Below, piece by piece: positions 23,628 through 36,693 of a stretch of DNA of 64,000 bases (position 1 is the first letter of the stretch; each line of letters opens with the position of its first letter). Below the pieces are notes generated by a model, which searched no databases, was not told the origin of the DNA, and saw only the letters and a program-made list of their open reading frames with translations. The translations under genes were made by a program, and so were the position numbers. This DNA is from Glebionis coronaria (Eukaryota > Streptophyta > Magnoliopsida > Asterales > Asteraceae): NCBI GenBank assembly GCA_025667525.1, contig CM046875.1:288318140-288382139 (forward strand), in the 5' to 3' direction.

Positions 23628-25116
23628 AAAATGGTGAAACGAGTTTGGTTGCCCAAAAACAGCCAACTCTTCTAAGTTAAGAAATGGGTTAATTAGCTAT
23701 GAAAATTATAAATTTGGGGTAATTAGACTTATAATAAGTATAGTACATGAGTTAATAATGGTTTGGGTAAAAATAACACACTTAGATGATTTACGGTTCA
23801 AGAGATATGAACAAATTAGCGGGACATGTCGGGAAAAATTATAATAAACGGATTATAACTCATTTACGTAAAATGTGATGATTTTTATATAAACCGACAT
23901 GGTAGGACCCACATGTCGAGGATTTTGGACTTATATATATACTGATAACTAGATGACCCGAGACCTGACCAACGTAAAATATTAAGTGTATGTGGTTGTG
24001 ATGTGTTTTAGAACCCAAAAACTATACAAAGTGGACTTGGGCCATAAAAGCCCAACTTACACTTGTAATGGCTATTGGGCCATTATTGGAACTAAGATTA
24101 ATAACCAATTTAGAGTAGTATACTGAATTTGAAATGGACTTAAGTCATATACTTGGGTAGTGGACCACTATTGGGCTTAAGATGGGCTACAAGTGTCAAC
24201 TTGGATTTTCACTTAAAATGACTAAGTGTTCACCTAAAAGTTTTATAAAGAATTATAACACTTATGCAATGTCTAAGAACTTATTAAAACATACTTTATT
24301 ACATGTATGTCCTTTGTACTATCTATTAAGACTGTACTATTTTATTAGGCATAACTTTGGTGTGAGCTTTATTTGGATATTCATATTAAACAGCTATTGC
24401 CTACTCCCAGGTGAGTTTACAGCCCCATATAAACTCTTGATAAATTTTTCCCTTTTGGGAAAGAAAATATGCAAACATATAATGGATATAACCGGATTGT
24501 ATAAACTTGTCTATGATTGTTTATTATTAAAACTGTTAAATTGTTGTAAATTGCCCAAATGTTATAAATAGATCTATTAGGGATTACCCATCCCCGTCTG
24601 GGTGAGTCATGCTTACTGTGCCTTGGCCGGGACAACAGACGTATACCATGTTGGAACTGGAATGGGTGTCTCTTAGCGAGACACTACGTCCTCATCTGTT
24701 GAGGACTATAGAGGTAAAGCTTCAGTTTCTAATAATAATAAACAAATGTTATTTACATTTTAGTGAGAATGCTTTGTGCATTGTCACTTCTTTGCTTAAT
24801 GCATGTCCAAACTAATAAACTGTTAAAGTCTGTAAATTTACCAACTTTATGTTGACCCCCTTTAGTATGTTTTGCACAGGTTATTTAGCAAGATTATTTG
24901 AGCATGGATTGAGCATCACTTAGGAGCATAAAAATGACGGGGGATTATCTTTTACTGGGATATTCAAAACAAATGTTATTCAACGATTTAAATGATTGTA
25001 TCAATTCAATGTTTACATCAATTGTATTTCAAAAATCATATAATTATGATATGTGCTTTGTAAGCGATTTGCTCATCGATCCACCACTGTGATACACGCT
25101 TTATGGGGGTGTTACA

Positions 25117-25520
25117 CTAGTGTAGGCTAGATTTCTTTGTACATCATGACAAGCATTGAGTTGCATCTCAGCTCGCATGATTTAGGTCTTTTGTACTTAT
25201 ATTTCTTTTCGGTTGTATCCATATCATTAGCACCTAACCTTAGTAGGTAGGTTATATTTTGTTGTACTACAAACATGTTTACCACTATTTTAGACAGGAT
25301 TGTTGTATCTTTGTCGTAGATTGGTTGTACTTGTATTATATTGTTATTCACCAGAATTGACCTGTTATCATCTACTTGTTTGTTTGTATTTATATTATTA
25401 TGAACTCTTGACAGGTTATCTAATTTATTGTGAATTCTATGCATACACATTTTCAATGCAGCTTAGTATAATAATCTTACTGATCAGCTAATAAATCTCA
25501 TCTTTGTGTATTATAGAAAA
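25117..25520 (+). other. Gypsy B spacer between leader ORF and gag
   Basis: After a stop close to the G insertion no credible frame exists. The stretch is T-rich and ends in TTGTGTATTATAG|AAAAATG, a plausible splice acceptor right before the gag ATG. It could be an intron or leader that links the upstream ORF to gag. Confidence 0.45.
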
Positions 25521-26660
25521 ATGGCACAAAGAGTTACTCGATAGAATCCCGACGCTGCTCCCTCATCGACTATTTTAGAAGCACAACTTAGAGTGCTTAT
25601 CGGTCAAGGCATTGCTGATGCCCTAGCCGCCAAGGAAACACATCCCAGCGGGAACCAGGGCGACAGTCAAAACTCAAATGCCAGAGATCGAAATGCCAGA
25701 GGGTGTACCTACCCCGACTTCCTGAAATGCAAGCCTAGTTACTTCAAAGGCAAGGAAGGGGTAGTAGAACTTATGCAATGGTTCGAGAGGACCGATACCG
25801 TGTTTCGCATTAATGATTGTACCGAAGAAAACAAGGTGAAATTTGCCACCTGTACTATTTTGGAACATGCTCTCACCTGGTGAAACTCTCTAGTTGCTAC
25901 CCTTGGGCATGATGAAGCCTATAGGATGAACTGGACTGCATTGAAAGAAAGACTTACCGCGAAATACTATCCTCGTGGTCAAATCAAGAAACTAGAGATT
26001 GACTTGTGGAACCTCAAATGCTCAAATCATGACATCACGGCCTACAATCAGAAGTTTCAGGAGTTGACTTTGTTGTGTACTCGAGTGTTCCCTGACATGA
26101 AAGACAAGCTAGAGAAGTACGTCGGTGGACTTCCTGATTCTGTTCATGACAGTGTACTTGCATCCCGACCCACTACGGTCGAGAGTGCCATAGAGTTTTC
26201 CACAGAATTGATGAACAAACGGGGGCGTGATCAATTGCTTAGGTAGTCAGAGTACAAGAGAAAAGTTGATGAGAACTACCGTAGTCATCACCAGATCCAG
26301 TAACCAAAGAGACAAAACTTGGGTCAGGTCTGTAGTGTTGTTTCCTCAACACCACCTCCATATGTAGGCAACAAGCCAAAGTGCTCCAAGTGCAATTTCC
26401 ATCACTACCCTACTGCTGAATGCCGAAGGCCCGGGCAGGGCAACACACATGCTCCAGCCATCCGGAACAACTCTAGTACCAACTACAGACCCAACAATGG
26501 CAACAGTCAAAACTTCCGTGGAAATGGACAGCAGGGAAACTGCCAACACACTGACAGTGGTAGTATGGCTCGTAGGGAAGTTCGTTGCTATGAGTGCCCA
26601 AAGCGAGCACTTAGGAACGAGAACAGAGGAGGAGCACCATCCAGAGTTTATGTTATAGGA
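25521..26660 (+). pseudogene. Gypsy B gag
   Basis: It starts MAQRVTR at 25521. The capsid region follows: CTYPDFLKCKPSYFKGKEGV, LMQWFERTDTVFRINDC, then LKERLTAKYYPRGQIKKLEI and FQELTLLCTRVFPDMKDKLE, ASRPTTVESAIEFSTELMNK. In-frame stops are near 25540, 25881, 26244 and 26301, but there is no frameshift. [14 protein letters not shown] stands at about 26380. The normal CCHC knuckle seen in Gypsy A is missing: B reads CYECPKRA where A reads CYGCGEPGHIRPECPKRA, an in-frame loss of 30 bases that removes the knuckle core. Confidence 0.9.
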
Positions 26661-27624
26661 GATACCAAGACCAACCCCGACTCCAATGTGGTTACCGGTA
26701 CGTTTCTTCTGAACAATCGTTATGCAACTATTTTGTTTGATACGGGAGCCGATAGAAGTTTTATATCCACCGAGTTTAGTAGTTTACTAGGCATTACTCC
26801 TTCACAACTAGACGACTGTTATAGAGTCGAATTAGCAGACAGTAAAATCATCGAAACTAACACTATTCTAACAGGTTGTACCTTAAATCTTCTAAATCAT
26901 CCATTCGATATTCATTTGATACCTGTAAATTTGGGTAGTTTCGACGTCGTTATTGGTATGGACTGGTTAGCCAAATATCACGCAACCATTGTGTGTGACG
27001 AAAAGCTAGTCCGTATACCGTGGGGAACGGAAAATCTGATTGTCCGAGGAAAAGGATATTCAGGTAGAACTGACACCCGATTGAGTGTTATCTCATGCAC
27101 CAAAGTCCAGAAGTATATACTAAAAGGATGCCCTATCTTTTTAGCACATATTCCAAAGACAGACAAAGAAGAAGAACTAGAGAAGAAAAAATTCAAGGAC
27201 GTACCAATTGTCCGTGATTATCCCGAGGTTTTTCCAGACGACTTACCAGGCTTACCTCCGACCCGTCAAGTGGAATTTCAAATTGACTTGATACCAGGAG
27301 CTGCATCTGTGGCTAAAGCACCATACCGATTAGCACCGATCAAGAGGAAAGAACTCGCTGCACAACTTCAAGAACTATCAGACAAAGGTTTTATCAGACC
27401 CAGTTCCTCACCTTGGGGAGCTCCAGTGTTGTTTGTCAACAATAAAGATGGTTCTTTTCGAATGTGCATCGATTACAGAGAACTGGATAAGTTACCTCTA
27501 AAGAATTGTTATCCGCTACCATGAATCGACGACCTATTTGATCAACTACAAGGATCAAGTGTGTATTCTAAGATTGACTTGAGATCTGGATACCATCAGC
27601 TGAGATTCAGAGAGGAGGACATAC
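26640..27624 (+). pseudogene. Gypsy B protease and N-terminal half of RT
   Basis: In frame with gag. Retropepsin has [33 protein letters not shown] and a spacer; RT starts at [20 protein letters not shown] and [15 protein letters not shown], then [17 protein letters not shown] and [10 protein letters not shown]. One stop (TGA for an expected Arg codon) lies at 27522. RT is cut at Glu-Asp-Ile (GGACATAC) by Copia C, with the other half at 49178. The arrangement shows that B makes Gag-Pol as a single frame. Confidence 0.9.
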
Positions 27625-28067
27625 TGTTAGGACCTCTGGAATAGATCTTTGTAATAGATAAGCTAGGAGGTATGTAGTTCCTCCTGGTCCTAGTAGTAGT
27701 ATGAGCAACACGTGCTCCTGGTCTAGTAGAAAGTCAAACATTATTATTCTGAGTAGTTTGTTAGGATATACATGAGATATGTTAGGAAAGGATATGCATA
27801 TCAGAAGTTACACGTTTTGGTTTAATGTAGTATTAGGGTTTCCTTGTAGTATAAAAGGAACCATTGGCAGAAGGGTTAGACACACCTTCATCAAACATTA
27901 TTCATTTCATATTAATAGTAGAAATCCTTAGTAATGCCCAAGTTATTTTAGTTATTATGTTTCTTCTTGTTCATAATATTTGTATTCCGCACTTATACTG
28001 TATGTTTCATCTAGAGTCTCTCTGTGAATAGACTTGTGATTACAGAAGTCGTTCACCATTCTCAACT
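27625..28067 (+). repeat. Copia C 5' LTR
   Basis: It starts TGTTAGGACC and ends CTCAACT; the 3' LTR ends CTCAACA. I count about 13 differences in 443 bases between the two, roughly 3%. The promoter is TAGGGTTTCC...TATAAAAGGAACC, with the TATA box at 27850-27857. No standard primer site follows (TTCATTTTTACTAAC), so the primer is not identified. Confidence 0.93.
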
Positions 28068-28096
28068 TTCATTTTTACTAACATCATTGTTTAATC

Positions 28097-30720
28097 ATGT
28101 ATGCTTCTAGTTCTACTGAAACAGGAGAAGCAAGCACCTCTAAAACACAGCAACCTCAGCAAATCGTTGCTACTGTTTCCAATACAAATGGAAAATTCCC
28201 ACTCTTAAAGAAGGATGAGTATGATAGCTGGGCCATGAAGATGGAATGCTGGATCACCATTACTAATCTAGACCTTTGGAAGATTATCCAGAATGGCAAC
28301 AACAAGAAAACTACTGGTAGAGACAAGAATGGTAATATCACCATTCTCGATCCTAAAAATCATGAAGAAATCACTGCTGTTCAGAAGGAAATCAAAGCAA
28401 AAACTATTTTGCTTCAGTCCCTTCCTGATGATCACATGTGTGACTTTTATCACTTGGATGATGCTAGGGAGATTTGGAATGTGGTAAAGGCAAGTTTGGA
28501 GGGAATGAGGAATCAAAGAAGATGCGTAGATCCATGATGAGAGATGAATTCACAGAATTCAAGATCTCTGAAACTAAATGTATTCATCAAGGGTATGACA
28601 GGTTCAAAAAGATTCTTAGCCAGTTGAATCAACTCAGGTCCAAACCTGACAATGGAGACATCAATGTCAGGTTTCTTAGAGCCCTACCTCACTCATGGAA
28701 TCAGGTAGTCATCTCTCTAAAAGCAAAAGGTGGCCTTAACTATCTTAATTTTGATGACTTGTTTTATAAACTCAAAACCTTTTTGACTTATGTGAGGGGA
28801 TACTCAAGTAATTCCTTTCCTACTACTGCTAACTCTGCTTTTGTGAGTTTCATGGGATCTATTCCAATGTCTTATGCTAGTAGCCCAAGCTATACTTTGT
28901 CATCCCAACATACTTCTACTCCTGAACCAAAAGCCAAGACTGGTAGCATGGTAGAAGTTGTTCTTCACTCTTTTGTTGCTGATGTTGATCCACAACAGCA
29001 GCTTGATTTTGATGATTTCAAACAGGTTGATAAACTTGACTTGGATGAAATGGATCTAAAATGGCAGATGGCTATGCTCACTCTTTGGGTTCATAAGTTT
29101 GAAAAGAAAGCCGGTCGAAAATTCAACTACAACCCAAGAGAGCCAGCGAGGTTTGATAGAAGCAAGGTCAGATGCTATAACTGCCAGCAGCAAGGACATT
29201 TTGCTAGGGAATGCCCTAACAAAAATGAAAAGGAGAAGAACAGGTATTCAGCCTTCAAGGTTCAAGAGCTCAAGGATGAAAAGAAATCTTTGGTGTCTAT
29301 TGACTCTATGGTTAACTGGAATGATCATCAGACTGTTACCTTGGAATCAGCTGAAGCTTCTACTGATGTATTTGCTATGATTGTGGGGAATCTATCTGAT
29401 GCTGAGGAAGCAGAAGAATCTGCTCTTATGGGAATCTCGCCTCAAGTACAAAATTGCCCTCTTGGTTGTCATGATAAATACTCAGAACTATTGACTCAAT
29501 ACAATGAACTAAATGAGCAAAATGACAAATATTTTCTAGAAGTTCAAGCATATAAGAGTTCTTTAAAAACATTGGAACAACAAAAGAGGTGGCTTCAAGA
29601 TACTCAACGTAAATATGAGGATAAAATTAGAATTCTAAGCATTGATTTAGAAAACACCACTAACATGCTTACATATACTGAAAAACTAAACAATGACAGC
29701 ATTAAGGCTAAGCAAGACATGCAAAAAAAATTGGATGCTATACTTTTACGATTTGAAAAATGGCATAAAGCACCCAAAAATCATTCAAAGTTAATTGATA
29801 CTAGCATGTCTGGTAGGACTAAGAGAGGTTTAGCTTTGATAAATATATTGATTCAGAAGATGTATTTGATTTATCTTTTTCAAGTGTCTTTAATCATGAC
29901 AAGGGGGAGGAGGGAAAACCTAGTTACAATAGGTTTAAACCAGCTGTAGCAATGCATGCTGTTCCTCCACCTCTTACAGGATCTTTTATGCCCATATATA
30001 GGCATACTGACTTGGATGGATCACAGATGCATGAGTCTCTAAAAAGCACTACTAATACTAATGACTTTGTCTCTTGTACTTTCAGTGACAAGGCCAGTGA
30101 CTATGCATCCTATGGTTCAAGTGAAGAGTCAAGACCTTCAAGTTCCAAGACAAATAAACCTGCTGCTACTAGTGCTAGGATGAGTGATGAGAGAGTTGCT
30201 TCTACTTCAACTGTTTCTAGTTCTAGTTTATTGAGTCCTAGGAATGTTGATTCTCCTAGAATTGTTTGTAATAAATTTCGCAGTGTGAAACAATGTCATT
30301 TGAATAAAAGGTCTTTTAAAACATGCTTTTTTGTAGTAGTAAATTTCATTTGATTAAGGATTGTGATTTTTATGATCAAACCCCTTATGTTTATCAAGCT
30401 TATCCTGTTCCTGGTCCACCAGGAGTTGCTCTTTTTTCTTCTAGAAGACTAAACCCATGTGCCCAATCTTATTCTTCTAGAAGGACCTCTCCTTCAGCTT
30501 CTAATCTTTGGAGAAGCAATGGTTATACCTACAATAGACCAACCAGCAACTACTTTCAGAACTTTAATCATAATTATGCTTTTAATTCAGACCAAATGTA
30601 TTTTGGGTTGGGAAATTTAGGTACTGCTGTTAAGCCCTCAGCAGGATGTTCTTGGTCACATAATAACACCCATATGATGAACAGAAAACCTAAGAACAAC
30701 AGTGGATCTCATTAATCTTC
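28097..30720 (+). pseudogene. Copia C gag
   Basis: The ATG at 28097 lies 29 bases after the LTR. The gag domain reads FPLLKKDEYDSWAMKMECWI, DHMCDFYHLDDAREIWNVVK; a frameshift near 28500 leads to MRDEFTEFKISETKCIHQGY and LRALPHSWNQVVISLK. A CCHC knuckle (CYNCQQQGHFARECPNK) is complete at about 29171. Then a coiled-coil-like region (KYSELLTQYNELNEQNDKYF), a frameshift near 29840, a Ser-rich region, and a second cluster (CFFCSSKFHLIKDCDFYD) that spans a frameshift near 30335. The product would package element RNA. The long tail after the first knuckle is unlike short Copia gags and fits the Sirevirus-like type. Confidence 0.85.
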
Positions 30721-32750
30721 TTGGCTATCTACTAAAGATCCACAAGGCAGACTCAAGCCTGAAAAGGTCTGGGTCCCCTTAAGACACTAACTTTTGCATA
30801 TGACTTTTCTGTTGTTGTAGATTACTCCATACCAAGATCCTTCTTTTGGAATAGTTGATAGTGGATGCTCTAGGAGCATGATAGGAAATAAAGGACTTTT
30901 ATCTAACTTTGTACCATTTCAAGGCGGAAAGGTCTACTTCGGAGGTGGTGAAGGAAGGATCTTTGGCAAAGGAACTATTCAGACATCTAACCTTAATTTC
31001 GAGCAGATCTACTATGTGGAAGCACTTCAACACTTCAACTTGATCTCTGTCTCTCAGATTTGTGACAAGAAGCAGTTTGTCCTCTTTACGGATACTGAAG
31101 CACTAGTGTTATCCAAAGACTTTAAGCTAGCGGATGACTCCCAAGTTCTACTCAAAATCCCTAGAAGACACAATCTCTATAGTATCAAGCTGAATGAAGT
31201 TAATCCTACTGGTCAACTAGCTTGTTTAGTTGCCAAAGCATCAGAAGATGAAGCCACTAAATGGCATAGAAGGATGGGACATGTAAACTTCAAGACCATT
31301 CACAAACTGGCGAATATGAACTTGGTCTCTGGTTTACCTCCCAAAACTTTCAGGAATCACATCAATTGCCTTGCGTGTAGCAAAGGCAAACAACACAAAG
31401 CATCCTTCAAGGCCATTACTTCTCTCAGCATCATAACTAAACCATTGTAGCTACTACACATGGATTTATTTGGTCCTACCTCCATTAGGAGCATTGAACA
31501 TAAACAATATTGTCTTGTGGTAACTGATGGGTATAGCAGGTTCACGTGGGTTTTATTTCTGGCTGCTAAAAGTGAGACCTACTCGGTTCTCAAAGACTTC
31601 ATAACACTCATTGAGAATCAGCTGTCCAAGAAGGTGAAAGGTATCCGATGTGACAATGGAACATAATTCAAAAATGCAGACCTCATAGCACTTTGCACTT
31701 CTAAAGGTATCAAAAGAGATTATAGTGTTGCCAGGAATCCTCAACAGAATGGTGTTGCAGAAAGGAAGAACAGGACTCGAATAGAAGCTGAAAGAACCAT
31801 GCTTACAGATTCCAAGCTTCCAACTATGTTTTGGACAGAAGCTATCAACACTGCAAGTTATGTGTTGAATAGGGTTTCAATTACCAATCCGCATAAGAAG
31901 ACTCCCTATGAGCTACTCACAGCCAAAGTCCTCAGCATTGCTCATTTGAAGCCATTTGGTTGTCCTGTCACCATTCTGAATACTAGTGACTATTTGGGGA
32001 AATTTGATGGCAAGGCAGATGAAGGCTACATTGTGGGATATTCAGCTCACTCTCGAGCTTATCGTGTCTATAATCTCCATGCCAAACGTGTCATTGAAAC
32101 TATAAATCTCAGGTACTTTAAGGAGAAGACAAACATCCAAGGCAAAGGTCCTGAATGGTATTTTGATCTTGATTATCTTATTGATTCACTGGGATATTTT
32201 CGTTTCAAAACTAACCAAGATGTTGGTCCACAAGTGTTTGCAACTTCTAGTGCAGGTGTTCATTCTAGCTTTTCGGACTCAGATGAGGATGATGACATTT
32301 TTGTTATTCCATCCTATTCCACCATAGTCTCTCCTAACACCAATGCTACTTCTATTGATGCCTCTCCATCAGACATTGTGGACTCACAAGGAGCTCTTGA
32401 CACATTGCTCAAGCAACAACAAGATGCCACTACAGCAGCTACTCAAGGAGGCTTTGAGTTTTCCTTGAGTACTCCTGTTGTACCAGTTCCTCCTAGTAAT
32501 CCTAATGTTACTCCTAGTACAAGTTTAACACCTTTAGGTAGTCTGGTTAGTGATTTTGCTTCCACAACTAGGTTCTTTGGTCCTTCTGACTTGGGAAACT
32601 ATCAAAAGAAGACTTCTACTAAGCTGGATGATATTCATAAGCAGCCAATAGATGGTATTTTTTATTCTACTTCATATAATGATGACTTTGTTGGGAATCT
32701 TAATAACTTGGCACCAAAAGTGGATGTAGCTCCTATTCCTGTTCAATAGA
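30721..32750 (+). pseudogene. Copia C protease and integrase
   Basis: The protease motif is GIVDSGCSRSMIGN at about 30848. Then the pre-integrase domain with LQHFNLISVSQICDKK, and the zinc domain WHRRMGHVNFKTIHKL with CLACSKGKQHKASF. The catalytic core shows HMDLFGPTS, IRCDNGT and NPQQNGVAERKNRT, so the Asp, Asp and Glu are present. YNLHAKRVIETINLRYF and a Ser/Thr-rich linker follow. Stops occur at 31448 and 31664 (in place of the Glu of GTEF) and at 32747, all in one frame. Confidence 0.9.
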
Positions 32751-34457
32751 TCAATAAAGACCATCCTACTACTCAAATCATTGGAGATCATGGTTCTACT
32801 GTCAAGACTCGCCGCATGCATAAGAAAGCAACGTCTGATCATCATGCTCTTGTGAGCTACATTGAAGACCAAAAGCGTAATAATCACACGGACTTTCTTT
32901 ACTATTTGTTTGCTTGTTTTCTTTCACAGGTGGAACCTAGGTCAGTCTCACATGCTCTTGAGGATCAAAGTTGGATGGAGGCCATACAGGAGGAGATGCA
33001 GCAGTTCTTGTTTCAGAATGGTTGGATCCTAGTTGACTTGCCAGATGGAAAGACAGCAATTGGTACCAAATGGATTCTCAAAAACAAGAAAGATGCAAGG
33101 GGTATTGTGGTGAGAAATAAGGCCAGGCTGGTTGCACAAGGTCACACACAACTTGAAGGAATTGACTATACTGAAGTCTTTGCTCCTGTTGCTAGGATTG
33201 AGGCCATTCGTCTGTTTTTTGGCTTTTGCTTCTTATGTTGGCTTTACGGTTTTTCAGATGGATGTCAAGAGTACGTTTCTTTATGGCAATATTGATGAGG
33301 AAGTTTATGTCACTCAACCTAAGGGCTTTGTGGATCCACTTCATCCCAAGAAAGTCAACAAGGTGGTCAAAGCTCTATATGAACTTCATCAGGCTCCTAG
33401 AGCTTGGTATGAGCGTCTGTTACCTTCTTGTTGAAACACGGCTACAGAAGAGGCACTATTGACAAAACACTGTTCCTTAAAAGGAATGCCAAGGACATCA
33501 TCCTGGTTCAAGTGTATGTGAATGATATTATCTTCGGTTCTACTAGGAAGGAATGGTGTGATGAGTTTGAACACCTAATGAAAGGCGAATTTCAGATGAG
33601 TGCAATAGGAGAACTCACATTTTTCGTTAGTCTTCAAGTCAAGCAGCAGTCGGATGGTATCTTCATAAGTCAAGACAAGTATGTTCATGAGATCATTCAG
33701 AAGTTTGATGTAAAACCTCTTAGACCAGCAGCAACACCTTATGAAGTCACAAAAGTCAAACTCAAGAATGAGCCAGATCCTCCGGTAAATGTTCACATGT
33801 ACAGGTCAATGATTGGCTCACTCATGTATTTGACTAAATCACGTCCGGAAATTACGTTTGTAGTAAGTGCATGTTCTAGACGTCAGGTGGATCCAACTGT
33901 ATCTAACTTGAATGCACTCAAGAAAATCTTCAAGTATATCAAGGCACAACCCAAGCTAGGCTTGTAGTGTCCAAGGGAATCACCTTTTGTTCTTGAAGCC
34001 AATAGTGATAGTGACTATGCAGGTGCTAATAATGATAGGAAGTCTACTACTGGTGGTTATCAGTTTTTTGGGACGAAGACTTATCTCATGGCAATGTAAG
34101 AAACAGACAATAGTAGCTACCTTTTCAACAGAAGCTGAATACGTAGCTGCTGCTAGTTGCTGTGGACAAATCTTGTGGATACAAAATCAGATGCTGGATT
34201 ATGGGTTCAACTTCATGAACACCAAAATTTTCATCGATAATCAAAGCACTATCTGCATTGTGAAGAATCCTGTCTTTCATCAACGAACCAAGCATATTGA
34301 GATTCGGCACCATTTTATAAGGGATGCCAATGAGAAGAAGCTGATACAGGTCCTTAAAGTTCATACGGATGATAATGTTGTTGATTTATTGATTAAAGCC
34401 TTTGATGGTCCAAGATTCAACCACTTGGTGGTTCACATTGGTATGGTCAATCCTTGA
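32751..34457 (+). pseudogene. Copia C reverse transcriptase and RNase H
   Basis: RT begins at [20 protein letters not shown], then [40 protein letters not shown], a frameshift near 33215, [19 protein letters not shown], a frameshift near 33425 and HGYRRGTIDKTLF. The catalytic box is YVNDIIFGS where YVDD is usual: Asp became Asn at 33520-33522. RNase H follows with SDSDYAGANNDRKSTTGGYQ, a frameshift near 34070, STEAEYVAAASCCGQILWI, FIDNQSTICIVKNPVFHQRTKHIEIRHHFIRD in separate blocks, and the stop at 34457. Clearly dead. Confidence 0.9.
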
Positions 34458-35029
34458 GGCCTAGGATTGAGGGGAGGCTAAGCCTAAGGGGAGGCTTATT
34501 GTACATAATTCCTTGTACAGTCTTACATATGGTAGATTCTAACAATAGTTTTCATGGTTATTCGTGGTGTGTGCAACTTCTAGTGGAAGATTTTGGTTAC
34601 TCCTAGTGGCAGTCTTCTGCTCCTAGTGGGTACAAACCCTTATACTTCACTCATGGTTGGCTTCTAGTATCGATTTTGGGTCACTGTTCACTTCGTTGAC
34701 TTTCGTTGACCACTTGGTGCTCCTAGTGTTGACCTTTACGCGTTATGACTTTTAGTCAATGCGAGTTACTTCTGGTGTACATCCTTTTGGTTTATCTTTG
34801 GTAACTGGGATTTGCAAATAATGATTTAAGGGGCAAGTAGTTACTCTTGTATTAATGACTTAATTTTGAAAGGGCAACCCCCATAATTAGGGGTCAATGA
34901 ACAGTTTTATGAACATTATTTATGGTCAAATCACTCATTTGACTCCATCTCCCAACCATACACACACACATACGCTCCTACCCTTCACCCTCTTCAATCA
35001 ATCATCTTCCACTGCTTCAACCATCAACA
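34458..35029 (+). other. Copia C inter-ORF region with doubled polypurine motif
   Basis: Shortly after the pol stop, GAGGGGAGGCTAAG and AAGGGGAGGCTTAT follow each other (34469-34500), similar to the real polypurine tract ATAGGGGAGGAT at 48691. Repeated internal polypurine tracts are reported for Sireviruses. CTTCTAGTG/CTCCTAGTG phrases recur between 34570 and 34730. No ORF is credible here. Confidence 0.55.
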
Positions 35030-36263
35030 ATGGCTACACTCCAGTACAAACCCGATCATAACAAGGTGGCCTATCTTGGCGAACTAAAAGAAAAGAGTTC
35101 ATAGACATCCTGGAATACATTGAAGCTTCCAATCTAAGGTATGCTCTTACTGTTTGCCCCACTGTGTATGATACTGTTATACGTCAGTTTTGGGCAACTG
35201 CCAACCTCGTTGATGTTTTGGGTCGCTCATTAGAGCTCCATGCTACCATAGATGGTCGCTCCTACGTGGTGTCTGAGGCATCCATTAGATCTGCCCTTCA
35301 TCTCCAGGATGAAGATGGCATTGTCTCTATTCCCAATTCAGAGGTAATGGATGGTATGGCTACTATAGGTTATAATCATGGGGGGAAGTTTAACTTCCAG
35401 AAGAATAGATTTTCCCCTCAATGGAAGCTACTGGTTCACTTCTTGATTCATTGTTTGAGTCGAAAGTCTGGGAGTTGGGATGTGTTTCCCATCCCCTTGC
35501 TACTGGTTTAATTTGTCTTGCTCAGGGTCGTACTTTTAACTTTTCTTGTTACTTGTTTGATGGCATGATTTGTAACCTTAGTGATACTGGCTCTAGGAAG
35601 AATTTCTTGATGTACCCTAGGTTTTGTAGCAGGTTCTTATGTGCCTACCTAGGAATAGGGAGTAATATGTGCCCCCAAAGCTTACTTCAAAGGTGTATGC
35701 AAATATGGCACTTGGATATAAGGTTCCTTTGAGACCTCTTACTGCTGCTATGCTGAGCCTTGCCAAAGGGGATCCCAATATGATTCCTCCAGCTTATGAA
35801 GCCGAGGAGGAACTTCCATTGGAGCATGATCCTATGGAGGAGGAGCACCTTGCTACTGGTGTGCCTCATGTGGAGCTTGAGGAGCTGGCTAGAGATGTAG
35901 TGGTAGAAATGCCATCTACCTCAAAGGCTGCCCCCTCTTCTCGCCCACATGAGTCCCCGTTTGCTGATACTCCCCCTCCTAGCCCAGCTACGCACTCTGT
36001 TGAGAAGCCTTCTAGCTCTCATGCTCATATGGATGACCCATCTGTTGCTTCTGGTCCCAATGATGCATCCCCTAAGCCAAGTCCTCTTGGTGGCGAAGTT
36101 GAGGAACCTGTTACTCTAACTTCTTTGCTAGCTCTTATGCACAGGTATTATGCGAGGATTCTTTCGTTGGAAGATGAGCTCAACCAGCACCGCAAGCTCA
36201 CACGGGATTTCGTGCTCCCACTGGCGAACAGGGTTAAAGCATTAGAGACACAGCTAAGGAGCC
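35030..36263 (+). pseudogene. Copia C accessory ORF, 5' part
   Basis: It starts MATLQYKPDHNKVAYLGELK at 35030. A stop or shift occurs near 35102, then FIDILEYIEASNLRYALTV, TVYDTVIRQFWATANLVDVL, RSYVVSEASIRSALHLQDED, KFNFQKNRFSPQWKLLVHFL and LIHCLSRKSGSWDVF. Frame changes near 35485 and 35670 continue SHPLATGLICLAQGRTFNFS, FLMYPRFCSRFL, then YANMALGYKVPLRPLTAAML. An acidic, Pro/Ser-rich linker and a coiled coil (RILSLEDELNQHRKLTRDF) end at the GAGCC where element E is inserted. It continues at 45951. No known domain is recognised. From memory, ORFs of this kind (MASLQYK... start) follow pol in many composite-family Copia elements. Confidence 0.75.
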
Positions 36264-36685
36264 TAATAAGTGTGAAAATACTTATCCTTTTACCACTTAA
36301 ATATAATAATAACCAAGTCAAAACGTGTATTTTATGTCGTAAATGTCAGAATTATGCGTGGTTTGTGTTTTTGTTGTGATTTAGGACCAAAATGTGAAAA
36401 GCGAAGAAAACACGGACTTTCACGGGCTTTTATCGAAGAAAAAGACAAAAGACGAAGTCAGATCAAGAGTGCAAAAAGAACGGAAGTCCAAGGCCTATTC
36501 TGAAGATTTATCGAAGAAAAAGTCTAAAGGCGGAAGTTTAATGAAGTCGAAGAACTCAAGTCTAATAAATGAAGAAATTATAAGACGAGTTCAAATAATC
36601 CCGAGACAAAGTCGAAAAAGTAGAAGAATTTATAAAGACGAAAAGACGAGAAAAGGAAGAAAGCATCAAGACATACTAATCCTCC

Positions 36686-36693
36686 TGTAAATA
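36686..36693 (+). promoter_or_regulatory. mutated TATA box in E 5' LTR
   Basis: TGTAAATA replaces the TATAAATA of the 3' LTR (44259-44266) within the same CCTCC-TATAAATACCCTC context. One base change may have weakened the promoter that would drive the element. Confidence 0.5.

Noticed and set aside
24182..24571. 129 aa ORF in LTR G
   Set aside because: Chance frame in A/T-rich LTR sequence; no domain, no relatives in the window.
36394..36690. 98 aa basic ORF in the E 5' LTR, repeated at 43964-44233 in the 3' LTR
   Set aside because: The two copies agree because LTRs are identical at insertion. Composition (Lys/Ser/Arg) follows the GAAGAAAA-rich sequence, and F has no counterpart ORF at that place.
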